A stretch of DNA of 64,000 bases from Ferrimonas kyonanensis DSM 18153 (GTDB lineage Bacteria > Pseudomonadota > Gammaproteobacteria > Enterobacterales > Shewanellaceae): assembly GCF_000425405.1 (NCBI RefSeq), contig NZ_AUDJ01000002.1, positions 310,001-374,000 on the forward strand. Direction: 5' to 3'. This document shows positions 1 to 8,895 of the stretch, one piece after another. The position numbers and the translations under genes are program-made. Under the pieces are notes generated by a model, which saw only the letters and a program-made list of their open reading frames with translations, did no database searches and had not been told where the DNA came from. Numbering within the stretch: position 1 is the stretch's first letter; each line of letters opens with the position of its first letter.

Positions 1-254
1 TGAAAACTCTGGGGATCTATCCGCCAGGAACCCTGGTGCGCCTCAGCGACGGCACATTGGCAAAGATCATGGGCACCGACACCGGTGGCGCGCTGAGTTA
101 CCGGGTGATGCTGTTTGACCAGACAGTACCGAGGCGGGAGGCGCCGGTGGTGACCTTAGAAGCACTGAAGTTGCAGGTTGAAGAAGCGGTAAAACCGCAG
201 GATCTGGAGACGTCGGTTCTCGACTATCTGGGCATCAGTTCATTGACAGGATAG
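1..254 (+). CDS. C-terminal fragment of an HD-GYP-type c-di-GMP phosphodiesterase (partial, 5' end outside window)
   Basis: The frame is already open at the first bases and ends at a stop at 252-254, so only about 83 C-terminal residues are present. The visible stretch GIYPPGTLVRLSDG followed by a small beta-rich tail resembles the segment that follows the catalytic HD-GYP domain in proteins that hydrolyse cyclic di-GMP. No catalytic residue lies in the fragment, so the assignment rests on the tail alone. The next gene begins 7 bases downstream, which suggests co-transcription. Another protein with a similar C-terminal beta domain remains possible. Confidence 0.5.
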   Translation, partial: KTLGIYPPGTLVRLSDGTLAKIMGTDTGGALSYRVMLFDQTVPRREAPVVTLEALKLQVEEAVKPQDLETSVLDYLGISSLTG

Positions 255-261
255 ACACAGC

Positions 262-1077
262 TTGAACAAACAATCCATTTTTGTCGCCGGTGGCGGTTGG
301 TTGGGGGCGCCTTTGGCGGCCCATTTGGTTGCGCGTGGCCATCGCGTGGTGGCAACGGCCCGTCGGCCCGAGGCGTTACACGAGTTGACCGCACAGGGCG
401 CCATTGCCCAGCCGTTGGAGCTGGACGGCGGTGAGGTAAGCGCCGAGTTGTTGTCCGGTATCGAGGTGCTGGTGGTGTGCGTACCGCCGGGCCGGGGCGA
501 GCAGTCAATGCCATTCTGGCAGCGGCTTCAGCCGCTTCTGATTGCGGCTCGAGCGGCCGGAGTTCAACAGGCACTCTTTACCAGTGCCACCAGTGTCTAT
601 GGCGGCCAGGTTGGTTGGGTGGATGAAGGCAGTGATACCGATGATTCCAACCGGTCCCTGATCATGCTGGATGCCGAGCGTCTGTTCCGGCAACAGTTTG
701 ACGGCCAGGCGACCGTGCTGCGCCTCAGCGGGCTGGTGGGCGGTGCCCGCCACCCCGGCCGCTTCCTGGCGGGCAAGCAGCAGCTTGCCGGCGGCCTGGA
801 GCCGGTGAACCTGGTGCACCGCCATGATGTGATAGCCGCCATCTACGCGGTGATCGATCAACGAGCCTGGGGACGGACTTACAACCTGGCCAGTCCCCAT
901 CACCCCAGCCGCGCCGACTATTACCGCTTTTGTGCCCGGGCTTTAGGGCTGCAACAACCGCAGTTTGTGATGAGTCAGGACTCTCCGCGCTGGTGCAATG
1001 GCAACCGAATCTGCCGTGAGCTGAACTGGCAGTATCGCTACGACGACCTCTATCAACTGCCGGAACTGATGCGATAG
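262..1077 (+). CDS. NAD(P)-binding epimerase/dehydratase-family protein, YeeZ-like
   Basis: A 271-residue protein with an N-terminal Rossmann nucleotide-binding loop (GGGWLGAPLA, residues 10-19) and an SDR-like body containing TSATSVYGG, the position of the usual Ser and Tyr of extended short-chain dehydrogenases. It most resembles the YeeZ group of cytoplasmic NAD(P)-dependent epimerase-like proteins, whose substrate is unknown. Translation appears to start at a TTG 7 bases after the preceding stop; the ribosome site (GGATAGA) is weak and no better ATG exists upstream of the nucleotide loop. The 3' end overlaps the convergent regulator gene by 25 bases. Confidence 0.75.
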   Translation: MNKQSIFVAGGGWLGAPLAAHLVARGHRVVATARRPEALHELTAQGAIAQPLELDGGEVSAELLSGIEVLVVCVPPGRGEQSMPFWQRLQPLLIAARAAGVQQALFTSATSVYGGQVGWVDEGSDTDDSNRSLIMLDAERLFRQQFDGQATVLRLSGLVGGARHPGRFLAGKQQLAGGLEPVNLVHRHDVIAAIYAVIDQRAWGRTYNLASPHHPSRADYYRFCARALGLQQPQFVMSQDSPRWCNGNRICRELNWQYRYDDLYQLPELMR

Positions 1078-1673
1078 CAGCAACGGGGCTGGTGCTCGAG
1101 AATATGCTGGGTTCGAATGACCCGGGCCGGTGCCAGCAGCGCTTGGAACAGTTCCAGCTCCATTTGGCACACCCCCTGGCAGGCCTTGGCGGCGCTACAG
1201 ATGGGGCAGTGGTCTTCGATGAGCAACCATTGATCGCCGTCCGGCTCGATGCGGGCCATGTAGCCCTCTTCACAGCGCAGGCGCGCCAGCTGCTCCAGTC
1301 GCTGCGGCAGCGCTTCGTCCATACTCAGTTTCTGGCGGTAGAGTTCCAGTTGCTGATCGTTACGATGGCGCAACAACTCGGTCATGGCTGCCTCACCTTG
1401 CAGCGCGATCAGGCCGGTAATCAGTTGAATTGCCATGTCATTATGCCGATCTCCGAAACTTTGATGGCCTTTTTCGGTCAAATGCCAGTGTCGAGTAGGA
1501 CGACCTTTGCCCTGCTGCTTATCGAAATGGCTGATCAGCGCTTGTCGTTCCAGCTTGTCCAGATGCTGGCGGACTCCCATGGTGGTCATCGACACCGCTT
1601 TGGCCAGAGGTGCGATGGCACTGGGTCCCAGGCGTTTGAGCAGTGATAGCAGTTGCTGTTGAGATGAGGACAT
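1053..1673 (-). CDS. SufR-like winged-helix regulator with a cysteine cluster
   Basis: A 206-residue protein. Residues 1-75 form a winged helix-turn-helix of the ArsR/DeoR type (LLSLLKRLGPSAIAPLAKAV, then MTTMGVRQHLDKLE). The C-terminal part holds cysteines at 156, 159, 165, 169, 198 and 199, arranged like the iron-sulfur ligands of SufR-type regulators (CPIC, CQGVC and a terminal CCY). I infer a cytoplasmic regulator that senses iron-sulfur or redox status. It is divergent from the SIMPL-domain gene at 1755, which is linked to oxidative stress in other bacteria, so that gene could be a target. No suf or isc genes lie nearby. Confidence 0.75.
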   Translation of the reverse strand: MSSSQQQLLSLLKRLGPSAIAPLAKAVSMTTMGVRQHLDKLERQALISHFDKQQGKGRPTRHWHLTEKGHQSFGDRHNDMAIQLITGLIALQGEAAMTELLRHRNDQQLELYRQKLSMDEALPQRLEQLARLRCEEGYMARIEPDGDQWLLIEDHCPICSAAKACQGVCQMELELFQALLAPARVIRTQHILEHQPRCCYRISSGS

Positions 1674-1754
1674 GGCGGACTCCCTGACGGTGAAGTCTTA
1701 TGGTACTCGTTGCCGTTAAATAGTTAAATGATTGCTTTATAAAAGGAGAGCACG

Positions 1755-2414
1755 ATGAAACCATGGTTTTGGCTGCTGTTGGCCCTGCCGTTGACGGCGG
1801 TGGCCGGGGAACGCTGGGTCGAGGTCACGGGCAGCGCCCAGGCATCGGTCCAGGTAGACAAGGTGCATCTGCAATCGAGAGTGGAGGAGGTGGCCAGTGA
1901 TCCGGTCGAGGCCAAGCGCCTGGTGGATGAGAAAGTGGCCGCGCTGCTGACCTTGTTCCGTAACGAGAACATCACCAAGGAGCAGGTGGACGCCGGCTCA
2001 TTGCGGGTGATGCCGGAATATCAGTATGAAGATCGCAACCGTACCCTGGTGGGCTATCGCGCCTCACGCAGTGTTGGTTTGGATCTGGATGCCGGCGACT
2101 CGGGGCAGTGGATCGCGCTGTTGCTGCAACACGGCGTGACGGAGTTGGATAACCCCAGTTACTGGTCAAGCAGTGCCAAGGAGCAACAACAGCAGTTGCT
2201 GATCAAAGCCTATGAGGATGCCTGGACCAAAGCCGGTTTGATGGCCAAGGCCAGTGGCAACAGCTTGGGTGAAGTGCTGTCCATGAGTGAACAACACGGT
2301 GCCATGCCGAGACCGATGATGGCCATGGAGCGGATGGCCGCAGACAGCAGTTATCAGCCTGGTGGTCAGGCGATATCTACCACCATCACCTTGAAGGTGG
2401 CGCTGGAAGATTAA
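1755..2414 (+). CDS. SIMPL-domain (DUF541) periplasmic protein
   Basis: A 219-residue protein with a clear signal peptide (MKPWFWLLLALPLTAVAGE). The body carries features of the SIMPL/DUF541 family: GSAQASVQVDKV near the start, regular beta strands, and a C-terminal TTITLKVALED strand. Family members are exported; E. coli YggE is associated with reduced oxidative stress, but the biochemical role is not settled. The start ATG has an AAAGGAGAGCACG ribosome site just upstream. It is transcribed away from the SufR-like regulator and convergently with the small gene at 2451. Confidence 0.85.
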   Translation: MKPWFWLLLALPLTAVAGERWVEVTGSAQASVQVDKVHLQSRVEEVASDPVEAKRLVDEKVAALLTLFRNENITKEQVDAGSLRVMPEYQYEDRNRTLVGYRASRSVGLDLDAGDSGQWIALLLQHGVTELDNPSYWSSSAKEQQQQLLIKAYEDAWTKAGLMAKASGNSLGEVLSMSEQHGAMPRPMMAMERMAADSSYQPGGQAISTTITLKVALED

Positions 2415-2450
2415 CGGATGGGGGCGGCCGCGCCGCCGCCACCCGTCAGG

Positions 2451-2840
2451 TTACAACAGTGCCGAGCGGGCCTGGCCCAGCATCGACAGCAACTGCGAGT
2501 TGCTGCCGGAACCGGGGTTGGCGATCATCGATTGCTGTCGATCTGCCAGACCACTTCGGACGTCATTCATCTTGTCCGCCAGGTCTTCCAGGTCGGCACT
2601 GCCACCACCAATCAGGTTGCTGAGTGAACCGCTGCCTTGCATGTTCATCGCCTGCTGGGCGCTTTTGATGAACGCGGCGGATTTTTCCTGGTTCAGCTCC
2701 ACCAGTTTGTTGAGTTCACTGTCGAACTGCTGTTTATGAACATTGGCGGTGGAGGTGGCGTTTTTGGCCTCCTGACCAATGGCGGTCGCCGTGGTTTTCA
2801 ATGGCGATGCCGGCATCAACTGATTGTTATTGATTTGCAT
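2451..2840 (-). CDS. Small hydrophilic protein of unknown function
   Basis: A 129-residue protein, Gln/Asn/Ser-rich, with no signal peptide or membrane segment. It begins MQINNNQL, has a central helix-forming region (residues 40-70, KQQFDSELNKLVELNQEKSA) and ends LLSMLGQARSALL. This start has a GGGA element 8 bases upstream; a TTG farther upstream has no ribosome site. The pattern (polar N-terminus, amphipathic central helix) resembles small secretion-related or flagellar accessory proteins, but I do not recognise the family. Confidence 0.6.
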   Translation of the reverse strand: MQINNNQLMPASPLKTTATAIGQEAKNATSTANVHKQQFDSELNKLVELNQEKSAAFIKSAQQAMNMQGSGSLSNLIGGGSADLEDLADKMNDVRSGLADRQQSMIANPGSGSNSQLLSMLGQARSALL

Positions 2841-3074
2841 AGACCGGTTCCCGTAGGTCAAAGGGGTGAAGCGGTGACGGCCATTGCCGCAGCACCGGGT
2901 TCAGGAGTTTATAGCAAGAGGTGTGCCAGAGCTTAACTAACCGTTTTAGAATCGAATTTTGGCCAAAACCCGTGAGTGGGTTAACATTGATGCAACGGGA
3001 AACCACAACCGATTACCAAGCGGCAAGCCGGCATGGCAAGCGTTTGCCGCTACCACAACAGAGAGGGGAAACCA

Positions 3075-3674
3075 GTGCTCGCAAGATTGATAGCCATAGT
3101 GATGATGTTCAGTGCCTTTGCCGCGTCGGCACAGGAGTTTAAGGAGGGGGTTCACTATAAGGTGATTAACGGCCTGTCCGAGACCAGTACGCCGGTAGTG
3201 AGGGAGTTTTTCTCTTACAACTGCGGTCATTGTGAAAAGTTTGACCCGGCACTGGAACAGATCATGGCGGCTCTGGGTGACGAGGTGACCTTGAAGCGTA
3301 CCCCGGTTGGCTTTGGTCGTGACAGTTGGAAACTGGCTGCCAAGGGCTATTATCTGACCGAGATTCTGGGCACCAACGAACAGATGCACCAGGCGTTCTT
3401 CAACCAGATTCATCGTCTGGGCCAGCCGTTTACCAGCGAAGCGCAACTGAAGCAGTTCTTCGTCAGCTACGGGGTAACGCCCGAGGCCTATGACAAAGCC
3501 GCCGACAGTGCCGATTTGAAACTGGCCATCGCCGATGGCGATTCCAGAACCACGCTGTCGCAAATCCGCGGGGTGCCGTCGGTGCTGGTGAACGGCAAAT
3601 ACATGGTGGTCAATCCCGGCCGAACCTTGGGTGACTATGTTGAATTGATTAAGTACTTAATCTCAAAAGGCTAA
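3075..3674 (+). CDS. DsbA-family periplasmic thiol:disulfide oxidoreductase
   Basis: A 199-residue protein with a signal peptide (MLARLIAIVMMFSAFAASAQ) and a thioredoxin-fold active site C50-G-H-C53 within EFFSYNCGHCEKF. The cis-proline loop reads IRGVPSVLVNGKY. DsbA-type enzymes introduce disulfides into exported proteins. The GTG start at 3075 is chosen because it gives a proper signal peptide and has GAGAGGGGAAA upstream; the longer reading puts a polar stretch before the hydrophobic core. The dipeptide between the cysteines is GH rather than the PH of E. coli DsbA, so its redox role may differ. A strong terminator follows. Confidence 0.85.
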   Translation: MLARLIAIVMMFSAFAASAQEFKEGVHYKVINGLSETSTPVVREFFSYNCGHCEKFDPALEQIMAALGDEVTLKRTPVGFGRDSWKLAAKGYYLTEILGTNEQMHQAFFNQIHRLGQPFTSEAQLKQFFVSYGVTPEAYDKAADSADLKLAIADGDSRTTLSQIRGVPSVLVNGKYMVVNPGRTLGDYVELIKYLISKG

Positions 3675-3681
3675 TGACCGG

Positions 3682-3708
3682 CGCCAGGGAAACATTCCTG
3701 GCGTTTTT
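3682..3708 (+). terminator. Rho-independent terminator after the DsbA-family gene
   Basis: Stem CGCCAGG/CCTGGCG with a short loop, followed by TTTTT. It lies 8 bases after the stop codon. Confidence 0.85.
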
Positions 3709-4014
3709 ACTCTCTGTACGACCAAAGTCTAGCCCCCTCTAAACCCCCTCGAAAATAGCGCTATCTCTTTGTTTTTATAGAAATAAAGCTCAATTCTCAT
3801 TCGAGTACAATCCGCCCTTAGACTAAGGTCTCAGAGGCGCACCGCTTCCCCCTTGCTAGTGTAGAACCGTCGAGATGCAGATCACATTAATCATCTGGCC
3901 TGGCGTTGTCGGCGCTTGCCAAGGTTCGCATCACCTTGGCGCGCGGACAGTTGCACAGGCCAGAGAGTTACTGCCTAGCATCGCTATTACAAGAAGAGAT
4001 AACGGGGAGCAATT
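3709..4014 (+). promoter_or_regulatory. Long leader/promoter region of the symporter operon, with a weak CRP-like site
   Basis: No convincing gene is present. At 3871-3886 the sequence CGAGA-N6-TCACA matches eight of the ten positions of the CRP consensus TGTGA-N6-TCACA, and the site is 130 bases upstream of the first gene. Acetate and solute symporters of this type are often under carbon control, so the site is plausible but weak. I see no stable riboswitch-like fold by eye. Confidence 0.3.
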
Positions 4015-4281
4015 ATGGCGTTCGAAAACAACGAATCGGCCAATGCCTACTGGAAGGAAAACCTGAAACTGCTGCTGACGCTGCTGGTGATCTGGTTTGT
4101 GGTGTCCTTTGGCTTTGGCATCTTACTGGTAGAGCCGCTGAACAGCATCAAGTTGTTCGGCTTTAAGCTTGGGTTCTGGTTTGCGCAACAGGGCTCTATC
4201 TACGTCTTTGTGGCGCTGATTTTCGTGTACGTAGCGAAAATGAATGCCCTGGATAAGAAGTACAAGGTTCAGGAAGACTAG
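4015..4281 (+). CDS. DUF4212 small subunit of a sodium/solute symporter
   Basis: An 88-residue protein with two hydrophobic segments (residues about 18-40 and 53-76) and a short polar C-terminus. The pattern NESANAYWKENLKLLLTLL followed by two helices is typical of the DUF4212 family, always found beside the large symporter subunit. An AACGGGGAGCAATT ribosome site precedes the ATG. The large subunit starts 9 bases after its stop, so the two are co-transcribed and probably form one inner-membrane complex. Confidence 0.9.
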   Translation: MAFENNESANAYWKENLKLLLTLLVIWFVVSFGFGILLVEPLNSIKLFGFKLGFWFAQQGSIYVFVALIFVYVAKMNALDKKYKVQED

Positions 4282-4290
4282 GAGAGCGTC

Positions 4291-5997
4291 ATGGAACTGC
4301 AAACACTCACATTTATTATCGTCGGCCTGACCTTTGCTTTGTACATCGGCATCGCCATCTGGGCTCGGGCTGGCTCCACCAATGAATTCTACGTTGCCGG
4401 TGGCGGCGTGCCTCCGGTGGCTAACGGCATGGCGACCGCTGCAGACTGGATGTCGGCGGCCTCGTTCATCTCCATGGCCGGCCTGATTTCGTTCATGGGT
4501 TACGACGGCGGTGTGTACCTGATGGGCTGGACCGGTGGCTATGTGTTGCTGGCATTGTGCCTGGCGCCGTATCTGCGGAAGTTCGGTAAGTTCACGGTGC
4601 CGGACTTCATCGGCGATCGTTACTACTCCCAGGTTGCCCGTATTGTCGCCGTGGTCTGTGCCATTTTCGTCTGCTTTACCTATGTGGCCGGACAGATGCG
4701 TGGCGTGGGCGTGGTGTTCTCCCGTTTCCTGGAAGTGGACATCACCACCGGCGTGATTATCGGGATGGCCATCGTCTTCTTCTACGCCGTTCTGGGGGGC
4801 ATGAAAGGCATCACCTATACCCAGGTGGCGCAGTTCTGCGTGCTGATCACCGCCTACCTGGTACCGGCGGTGTTTATCTCCATTATGATGACCAACAATC
4901 CGATCCCTCAGCTGGGCTTTGGCTCGACCCTCAACGACGGCTCGGGAATGTATCTATTGGATAAACTCGACGGGCTATCGACGGAGCTCGGATTCAGTCA
5001 ATACACCGACGGCACCAAGAGTACCATCGACGTGTTCTTCATTACCGCGGCCTTGATGGTGGGAACCGCCGGTCTGCCGCACGTGATTGTACGCTTCTTT
5101 ACCGTGCCCAAGGTGAGCGATGCCCGTTTGTCTGCCGGTTGGGCACTGATCTTCATCGCCTTCCTGTACACCACCGCGCCGGCGGTTGCCTCGTTCGCTC
5201 GAGTCAACATGATCAACACCATCAATGGTGAAGATGGTCGTGGCATTGTGGCCGAACAGGCGCCGAAGTGGATTGAAAACTGGAGTGAAACCGGACTCAT
5301 CAGCTGGGAAGACAAGAACGGTGACGGTCGTATGTTCTACTCCGGTGATGAACGCAACGAGATGAAGATTGACCGCGACATCATGGTGTTGGCCAATCCG
5401 GAGATCGCCGAGCTGCCAAACTGGGTGATTGCCCTGGTGGCCGCAGGTGGTGTGGCCGCGGCACTGTCCACGTCGGCCGGATTGCTGTTGGTGATCTCAA
5501 CCTCGGTGTCCCATGACCTGATGAAACGATCACTGATGCCCAATATTACCGACAGGCAGGAGTTGGCGTATGCCCGAATCGCGGCGGCGGTGGCGGTGGT
5601 GGTCGCCGGCTACCTCGGCATTAATCCGCCCGGCTTTGTGGCCCAGGTGGTGGCGTTCGCCTTTGGCCTGGCAGCGTCGTCCTTCTTCCCGGCCATTATC
5701 ATGGGGATTTTCTCCAAGCGGATGAACAAAGAGGGCGCTATCGCCGGTATGGTATCGGGCATCACCTTTACCGCCGCCTACATCATCTACTTTAAGTTCG
5801 TGAACCCGGCCGGTAACGTGCCTGCTAACTGGTGGTTCGGCATCTCTCCCGAGGGGATTGGTACCCTGGGTATGGTGGTGAACTTCGCGGTGGCCTTCGT
5901 CGTCAGTCGCATGACCGCCGCCGTGCCGGTGGAGGTGCAGGAGTTGGTCGAGCAGATCCGTTTCCCGAAAGGTTCCGGTGATGCCCAGGCGCACTAA
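4291..5997 (+). CDS. Sodium:solute symporter, VC_2705/ActP-like large subunit
   Basis: A 568-residue integral membrane protein of the SSS family with about 13 predicted transmembrane helices. It carries [29 protein letters not shown] in its N-terminal third and [17 protein letters not shown] near the C-terminus, both typical of the acetate permease branch. A hydrophilic loop around residues 305-360 ([19 protein letters not shown]) is characteristic of the VC_2705 subgroup that pairs with DUF4212. I infer sodium-driven import of a short-chain carboxylate such as acetate; the substrate cannot be proven from sequence. A bidirectional terminator follows. Confidence 0.88.
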   Translation: MELQTLTFIIVGLTFALYIGIAIWARAGSTNEFYVAGGGVPPVANGMATAADWMSAASFISMAGLISFMGYDGGVYLMGWTGGYVLLALCLAPYLRKFGKFTVPDFIGDRYYSQVARIVAVVCAIFVCFTYVAGQMRGVGVVFSRFLEVDITTGVIIGMAIVFFYAVLGGMKGITYTQVAQFCVLITAYLVPAVFISIMMTNNPIPQLGFGSTLNDGSGMYLLDKLDGLSTELGFSQYTDGTKSTIDVFFITAALMVGTAGLPHVIVRFFTVPKVSDARLSAGWALIFIAFLYTTAPAVASFARVNMINTINGEDGRGIVAEQAPKWIENWSETGLISWEDKNGDGRMFYSGDERNEMKIDRDIMVLANPEIAELPNWVIALVAAGGVAAALSTSAGLLLVISTSVSHDLMKRSLMPNITDRQELAYARIAAAVAVVVAGYLGINPPGFVAQVVAFAFGLAASSFFPAIIMGIFSKRMNKEGAIAGMVSGITFTAAYIIYFKFVNPAGNVPANWWFGISPEGIGTLGMVVNFAVAFVVSRMTAAVPVEVQELVEQIRFPKGSGDAQAH

Positions 5998-6041
5998 CGC
6001 GACCGAGTCAGCCCGGAAACGGGCTGTTACTGAGGCATGAA

Positions 6042-6066
6042 AAAGGGGCGGATTTCCGCCCCTTTA
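6042..6066. terminator. Bidirectional terminator between the symporter and the small membrane protein gene
   Basis: Near-perfect palindrome AAAGGGGCGGA/TCCGCCCCTTT. It has T- or A-rich flanks on both sides and sits between convergent genes. Confidence 0.85.
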
Positions 6067-6084
6067 ATGTTGTTTGATGGCGTG

Positions 6085-6309
6085 TTAACCGAAGGTGAGG
6101 TTGGCGATTCTGAGGATAACCCCCACAAACAGCAGCACGATGCCGATGCGATACAGGCCGAATTCACGTCGGTTGAAGTCTTTGAGTTTTCCGACCCACA
6201 CCTGCCAGAATCCGTTGAGGTGCTGCTGACGGCGGCTGTAGATAGCCAGGGCGTAAGTGACGAATAGTATTCCGGAAACGATTAGGATAGGCTCAATTAT
6301 AGTTAACAT
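6085..6309 (-). CDS. Small two-helix membrane protein
   Basis: A 74-residue protein starting MLTIIEPILIVSGILFV, with hydrophobic segments at about residues 5-22 and 52-70 separated by a basic loop (YSRRQQHLNGFWQVW). The start at 6309 has GGAG 8 bases upstream; longer versions have no ribosome site. It is convergent with the symporter operon and divergent from the DUF294 gene. I do not recognise a family with certainty. Confidence 0.65.
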   Translation of the reverse strand: MLTIIEPILIVSGILFVTYALAIYSRRQQHLNGFWQVWVGKLKDFNRREFGLYRIGIVLLFVGVILRIANLTFG

Positions 6310-6400
6310 TCTTAGGGCTCCTTGCCTGGGGTGATCTGAGGGTATCAGAGTCATCTGGTGGGCACGAGCCATCTAAGACTAAAGGATTAGGACGGTGGTT

Positions 6401-8239
6401 ATGGACCTGGCTCCACTCATCCAATTTTTGTCACAGACCGTGCCCTTTGACGGGCTTCCCCAGGCGGCGCTGGAGCAGTGCGCCGGCCGCATCGAGATCG
6501 CCTACGCCAGTCGGCGCGACAAACGCATCGAGTTTGACACCGATAACCCCTGTTTGTACGTAATCGCCAGCGGCGTGTTTGAGCTGAGGGACAACGATGG
6601 CGAGTTGCTGGCCCGACTCGACAGCCATCAGTGTTTCGGCTTTCGGGCCCTGTTGACCGGCGAGCAGACCGATGCCGAGATCCACATCATCGAAGACGGA
6701 TTGCTGTACCTGATCCCGCTGGCCACCTTCGACGATCTGCGTCATCGCTATCGGGAGTTCGAACGCTTCTTTAATCGTCAACATGGCCAGCGCATCCGTC
6801 TCGGGGTGCGTTATGACAACCACCGGCACACCAATGCCATGCGATTGTCCAAGGTGATGAGTGCCAAGGTGGTCAGTTGTGGTGGTGACACCAGCGTGGC
6901 AGAGGCCGCGCGGCTGATGAGTCAGCACCGAATCTCTTGCCTGCCGGTGACCGCCGAAGGGCAGTTGGTGGGAATCCTCACCGATCGGGATCTGCGCAAT
7001 CGGGTGTTGGCCAAGGCCGTCGACCCCGGGGTGGCGGTCAAGCAGGTGATGACCGCGTCGCCCCGTTGCCTGACCTCACAGGAGACCTGGTTCGATGCCC
7101 AGCTGCTGATGACCCGGTTTAACATCCATCACCTACCCATCACCGAACACGGGCAGCTGAAGGGGCTGGTGACCAGCAACGATCTGATGCGGCAACTGGA
7201 CTCGGATCCGGCGCTGATCATTAAGCAGCTCAACCGCTGTCAGGACCAGGAACAATTGGTTCAGGTGATGGACGGGGTGCCGAATCTGGTGAAGTCGTTG
7301 GTGGCCGCCGAGGTGTCGGCGGAGCAGGTGGGGCGGCTGTTGACCGCCATCTCCGACCGCTTGACCGAGCGGCTCATTGCCCTGGCGCAGCGAACCCTGG
7401 GTGAAGCGCCCATGGACTGGTGTTGGTTGGCGTTTGGCTCCCAGGCTCGCATGGATCAGGTCATTGGTTCGGACCAGGACAATGGCCTGCTGCTGGCCGA
7501 AGAGCCGGATGCAACCCAGCAACGTTATTTCCTGGCTCTGGCGGAATCGGTGTGCAGGGGGCTGGATCGCTGTGGTTTTGTGCTCTGCAAAGGGGAGATC
7601 ATGGCGATGAACCCCAAGTGGTGTCGATCGCTTCATCGCTGGCAACAGCAGTTCAGTCACTGGATGAGTGAGCCTGAGCCTAAGGCGGTGATGCACAGCT
7701 CCATCTTCTTTGACATTCGTGGCGTGGCCGGTGACACCGAACTGGCGCGGCGACTGCAACTGCAGGTGCTGGAGCAGGCTCAGCGCAGCGAGTTTTTCCT
7801 GGCCTATCTGGCGCAAAACTGCGTGGCGCGGCGACCGCCGCTGGGGTTCTTTCGTCAGTGGGTGCTGGATAAAGACGGCGAGCAGAAAGCGGGGGTGGAT
7901 CTGAAGCACCGCGGCCTGGCCATCATCAACGACATCGGTCGACTGTACGCCCTGGCGTGCGGCAGTGACGAAGTGGAAACGCCGAAGCGGTTAAAGGCGG
8001 CCATGGAGGCGGGGCTGTTGACCCGTAAGGATGCCCTCAACCTGGCCGATGCATTGGAGTTTATTCGAGCTCAGCGGCTGGATAACCAGCATCGACAATG
8101 GTTGGCGGGCGATCGAATCAGCAACTATCTGGAGCCCAAATCCCTGTCGCAACTGGTGCGTCATCAGCTCAAAGACGCCTTTGTGGTGTTGGGGCAGGCC
8201 CAGGATGGGGTCAAACTGAAATTTGGCAAGCAACTATGA
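6401..8239 (+). CDS. Cyclic-nucleotide-binding/CBS-domain/DUF294 nucleotidyltransferase-like protein
   Basis: A 612-residue cytoplasmic protein. Residues 1-135 form a cyclic-nucleotide-binding-like domain. Residues 145-270 hold a pair of CBS domains (MSAKVVSCGGDTSVAEAARL and HLPITEHGQLKGLVTSNDL). Residues about 320-470 are a DUF294 nucleotidyltransferase-like domain with the motif FGSQARMDQVIGSDQDNGLL, followed by the DUF294 C-terminal substrate-binding domain. This resembles GlnD-type nucleotidyltransferases and probably modifies or senses a target in response to nucleotides. It overlaps the downstream exonuclease gene by ATGA. Its placement next to the VC_2705-type symporter is a recurrent arrangement in marine gammaproteobacteria. 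Confidence 0.88.
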   Translation: MDLAPLIQFLSQTVPFDGLPQAALEQCAGRIEIAYASRRDKRIEFDTDNPCLYVIASGVFELRDNDGELLARLDSHQCFGFRALLTGEQTDAEIHIIEDGLLYLIPLATFDDLRHRYREFERFFNRQHGQRIRLGVRYDNHRHTNAMRLSKVMSAKVVSCGGDTSVAEAARLMSQHRISCLPVTAEGQLVGILTDRDLRNRVLAKAVDPGVAVKQVMTASPRCLTSQETWFDAQLLMTRFNIHHLPITEHGQLKGLVTSNDLMRQLDSDPALIIKQLNRCQDQEQLVQVMDGVPNLVKSLVAAEVSAEQVGRLLTAISDRLTERLIALAQRTLGEAPMDWCWLAFGSQARMDQVIGSDQDNGLLLAEEPDATQQRYFLALAESVCRGLDRCGFVLCKGEIMAMNPKWCRSLHRWQQQFSHWMSEPEPKAVMHSSIFFDIRGVAGDTELARRLQLQVLEQAQRSEFFLAYLAQNCVARRPPLGFFRQWVLDKDGEQKAGVDLKHRGLAIINDIGRLYALACGSDEVETPKRLKAAMEAGLLTRKDALNLADALEFIRAQRLDNQHRQWLAGDRISNYLEPKSLSQLVRHQLKDAFVVLGQAQDGVKLKFGKQL

Positions 8240-8895
8240 GTCTGTTTCATCCGCGACTGTTGCGGTGGCGCTGGCGAAACTGGCGCGGTGGTCACCGCTC
8301 CTCTTTGGCCTCGTGTCTGAGCCAGGGTTACCGGCAACTGCCGCTACTCGCACTGGACCTGGAGTTGACCGGGCTAGACCCGGCCAAGGATGAGATCGTC
8401 AGCATTGGCGCCATCCCCATCGACCAGGGGCGGCTGCGGTGCCATCAGGCGTTTTATCAACTGGTTCGGACCAGCCAGAGCGTAGGGCAGTCGGCCACCA
8501 TTCATGGCATCGTCGATCACCAGCTGGAACAGGCCACGGGCTTGCACCAGGGGCTGGCATCCCTATGGCCACTGCTGCAGGGGAGGGTATTGGTGTGTCA
8601 TAACGCCGGGCTGGATTTGGCGTTTTTACGCCGGGACTTGGCGCGGGAACTGGGGCAAAGGGAGCCGCTGCTGGCCATCGATACTCTGGCCCTGGAGCAA
8701 CGACGGTTGCAGCGTCAGGGCCAGACGCTGCAACGGGATGACCTGACCCTGGCGACGTGTCGGCGGCGTTATGGGCTGCCGGTGTACCCGGGCCACAACG
8801 CCCTGGTGGATGCGTTGGCCTGTGGCGAGTTGCTGCTGGCTCAGGCCAGTGCCCTGGGCCATAACCCAGGGCTGGCGCAGTTGATCGTGCCTTAG
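8236..8895 (+). CDS. DnaQ-like 3'-5' exonuclease (DEDDh)
   Basis: A 219-residue protein of the DNA polymerase III epsilon-like exonuclease superfamily. Exo I reads LDLELTGLD (residues about 37-45), Exo II is around HNAGLDLAFLRRD, and Exo III is HNALVDALA, giving a DEDDh set. The N-terminal 30 residues are basic. Translation is coupled to the DUF294 gene through an ATGA overlap, so the two products are likely made together. The 3' end overlaps the convergent lipoprotein gene by 4 bases. It is too short and too divergent to be the replicative DnaQ. Confidence 0.88.
   Translation: MSLFHPRLLRWRWRNWRGGHRSSLASCLSQGYRQLPLLALDLELTGLDPAKDEIVSIGAIPIDQGRLRCHQAFYQLVRTSQSVGQSATIHGIVDHQLEQATGLHQGLASLWPLLQGRVLVCHNAGLDLAFLRRDLARELGQREPLLAIDTLALEQRRLQRQGQTLQRDDLTLATCRRRYGLPVYPGHNALVDALACGELLLAQASALGHNPGLAQLIVP

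Noticed and set aside
1092-1646. A 184-codon rightward frame opposite the SufR-like regulator
   Set aside because: The leftward frame shows a helix-turn-helix and ordered cysteines; the rightward frame has no fold signature.
2921-3142. Short rightward open frame before the DsbA-family gene
   Set aside because: It overlaps the DsbA-family gene in another frame and lacks a ribosome site; the DsbA frame has a signal peptide and CGHC motif.
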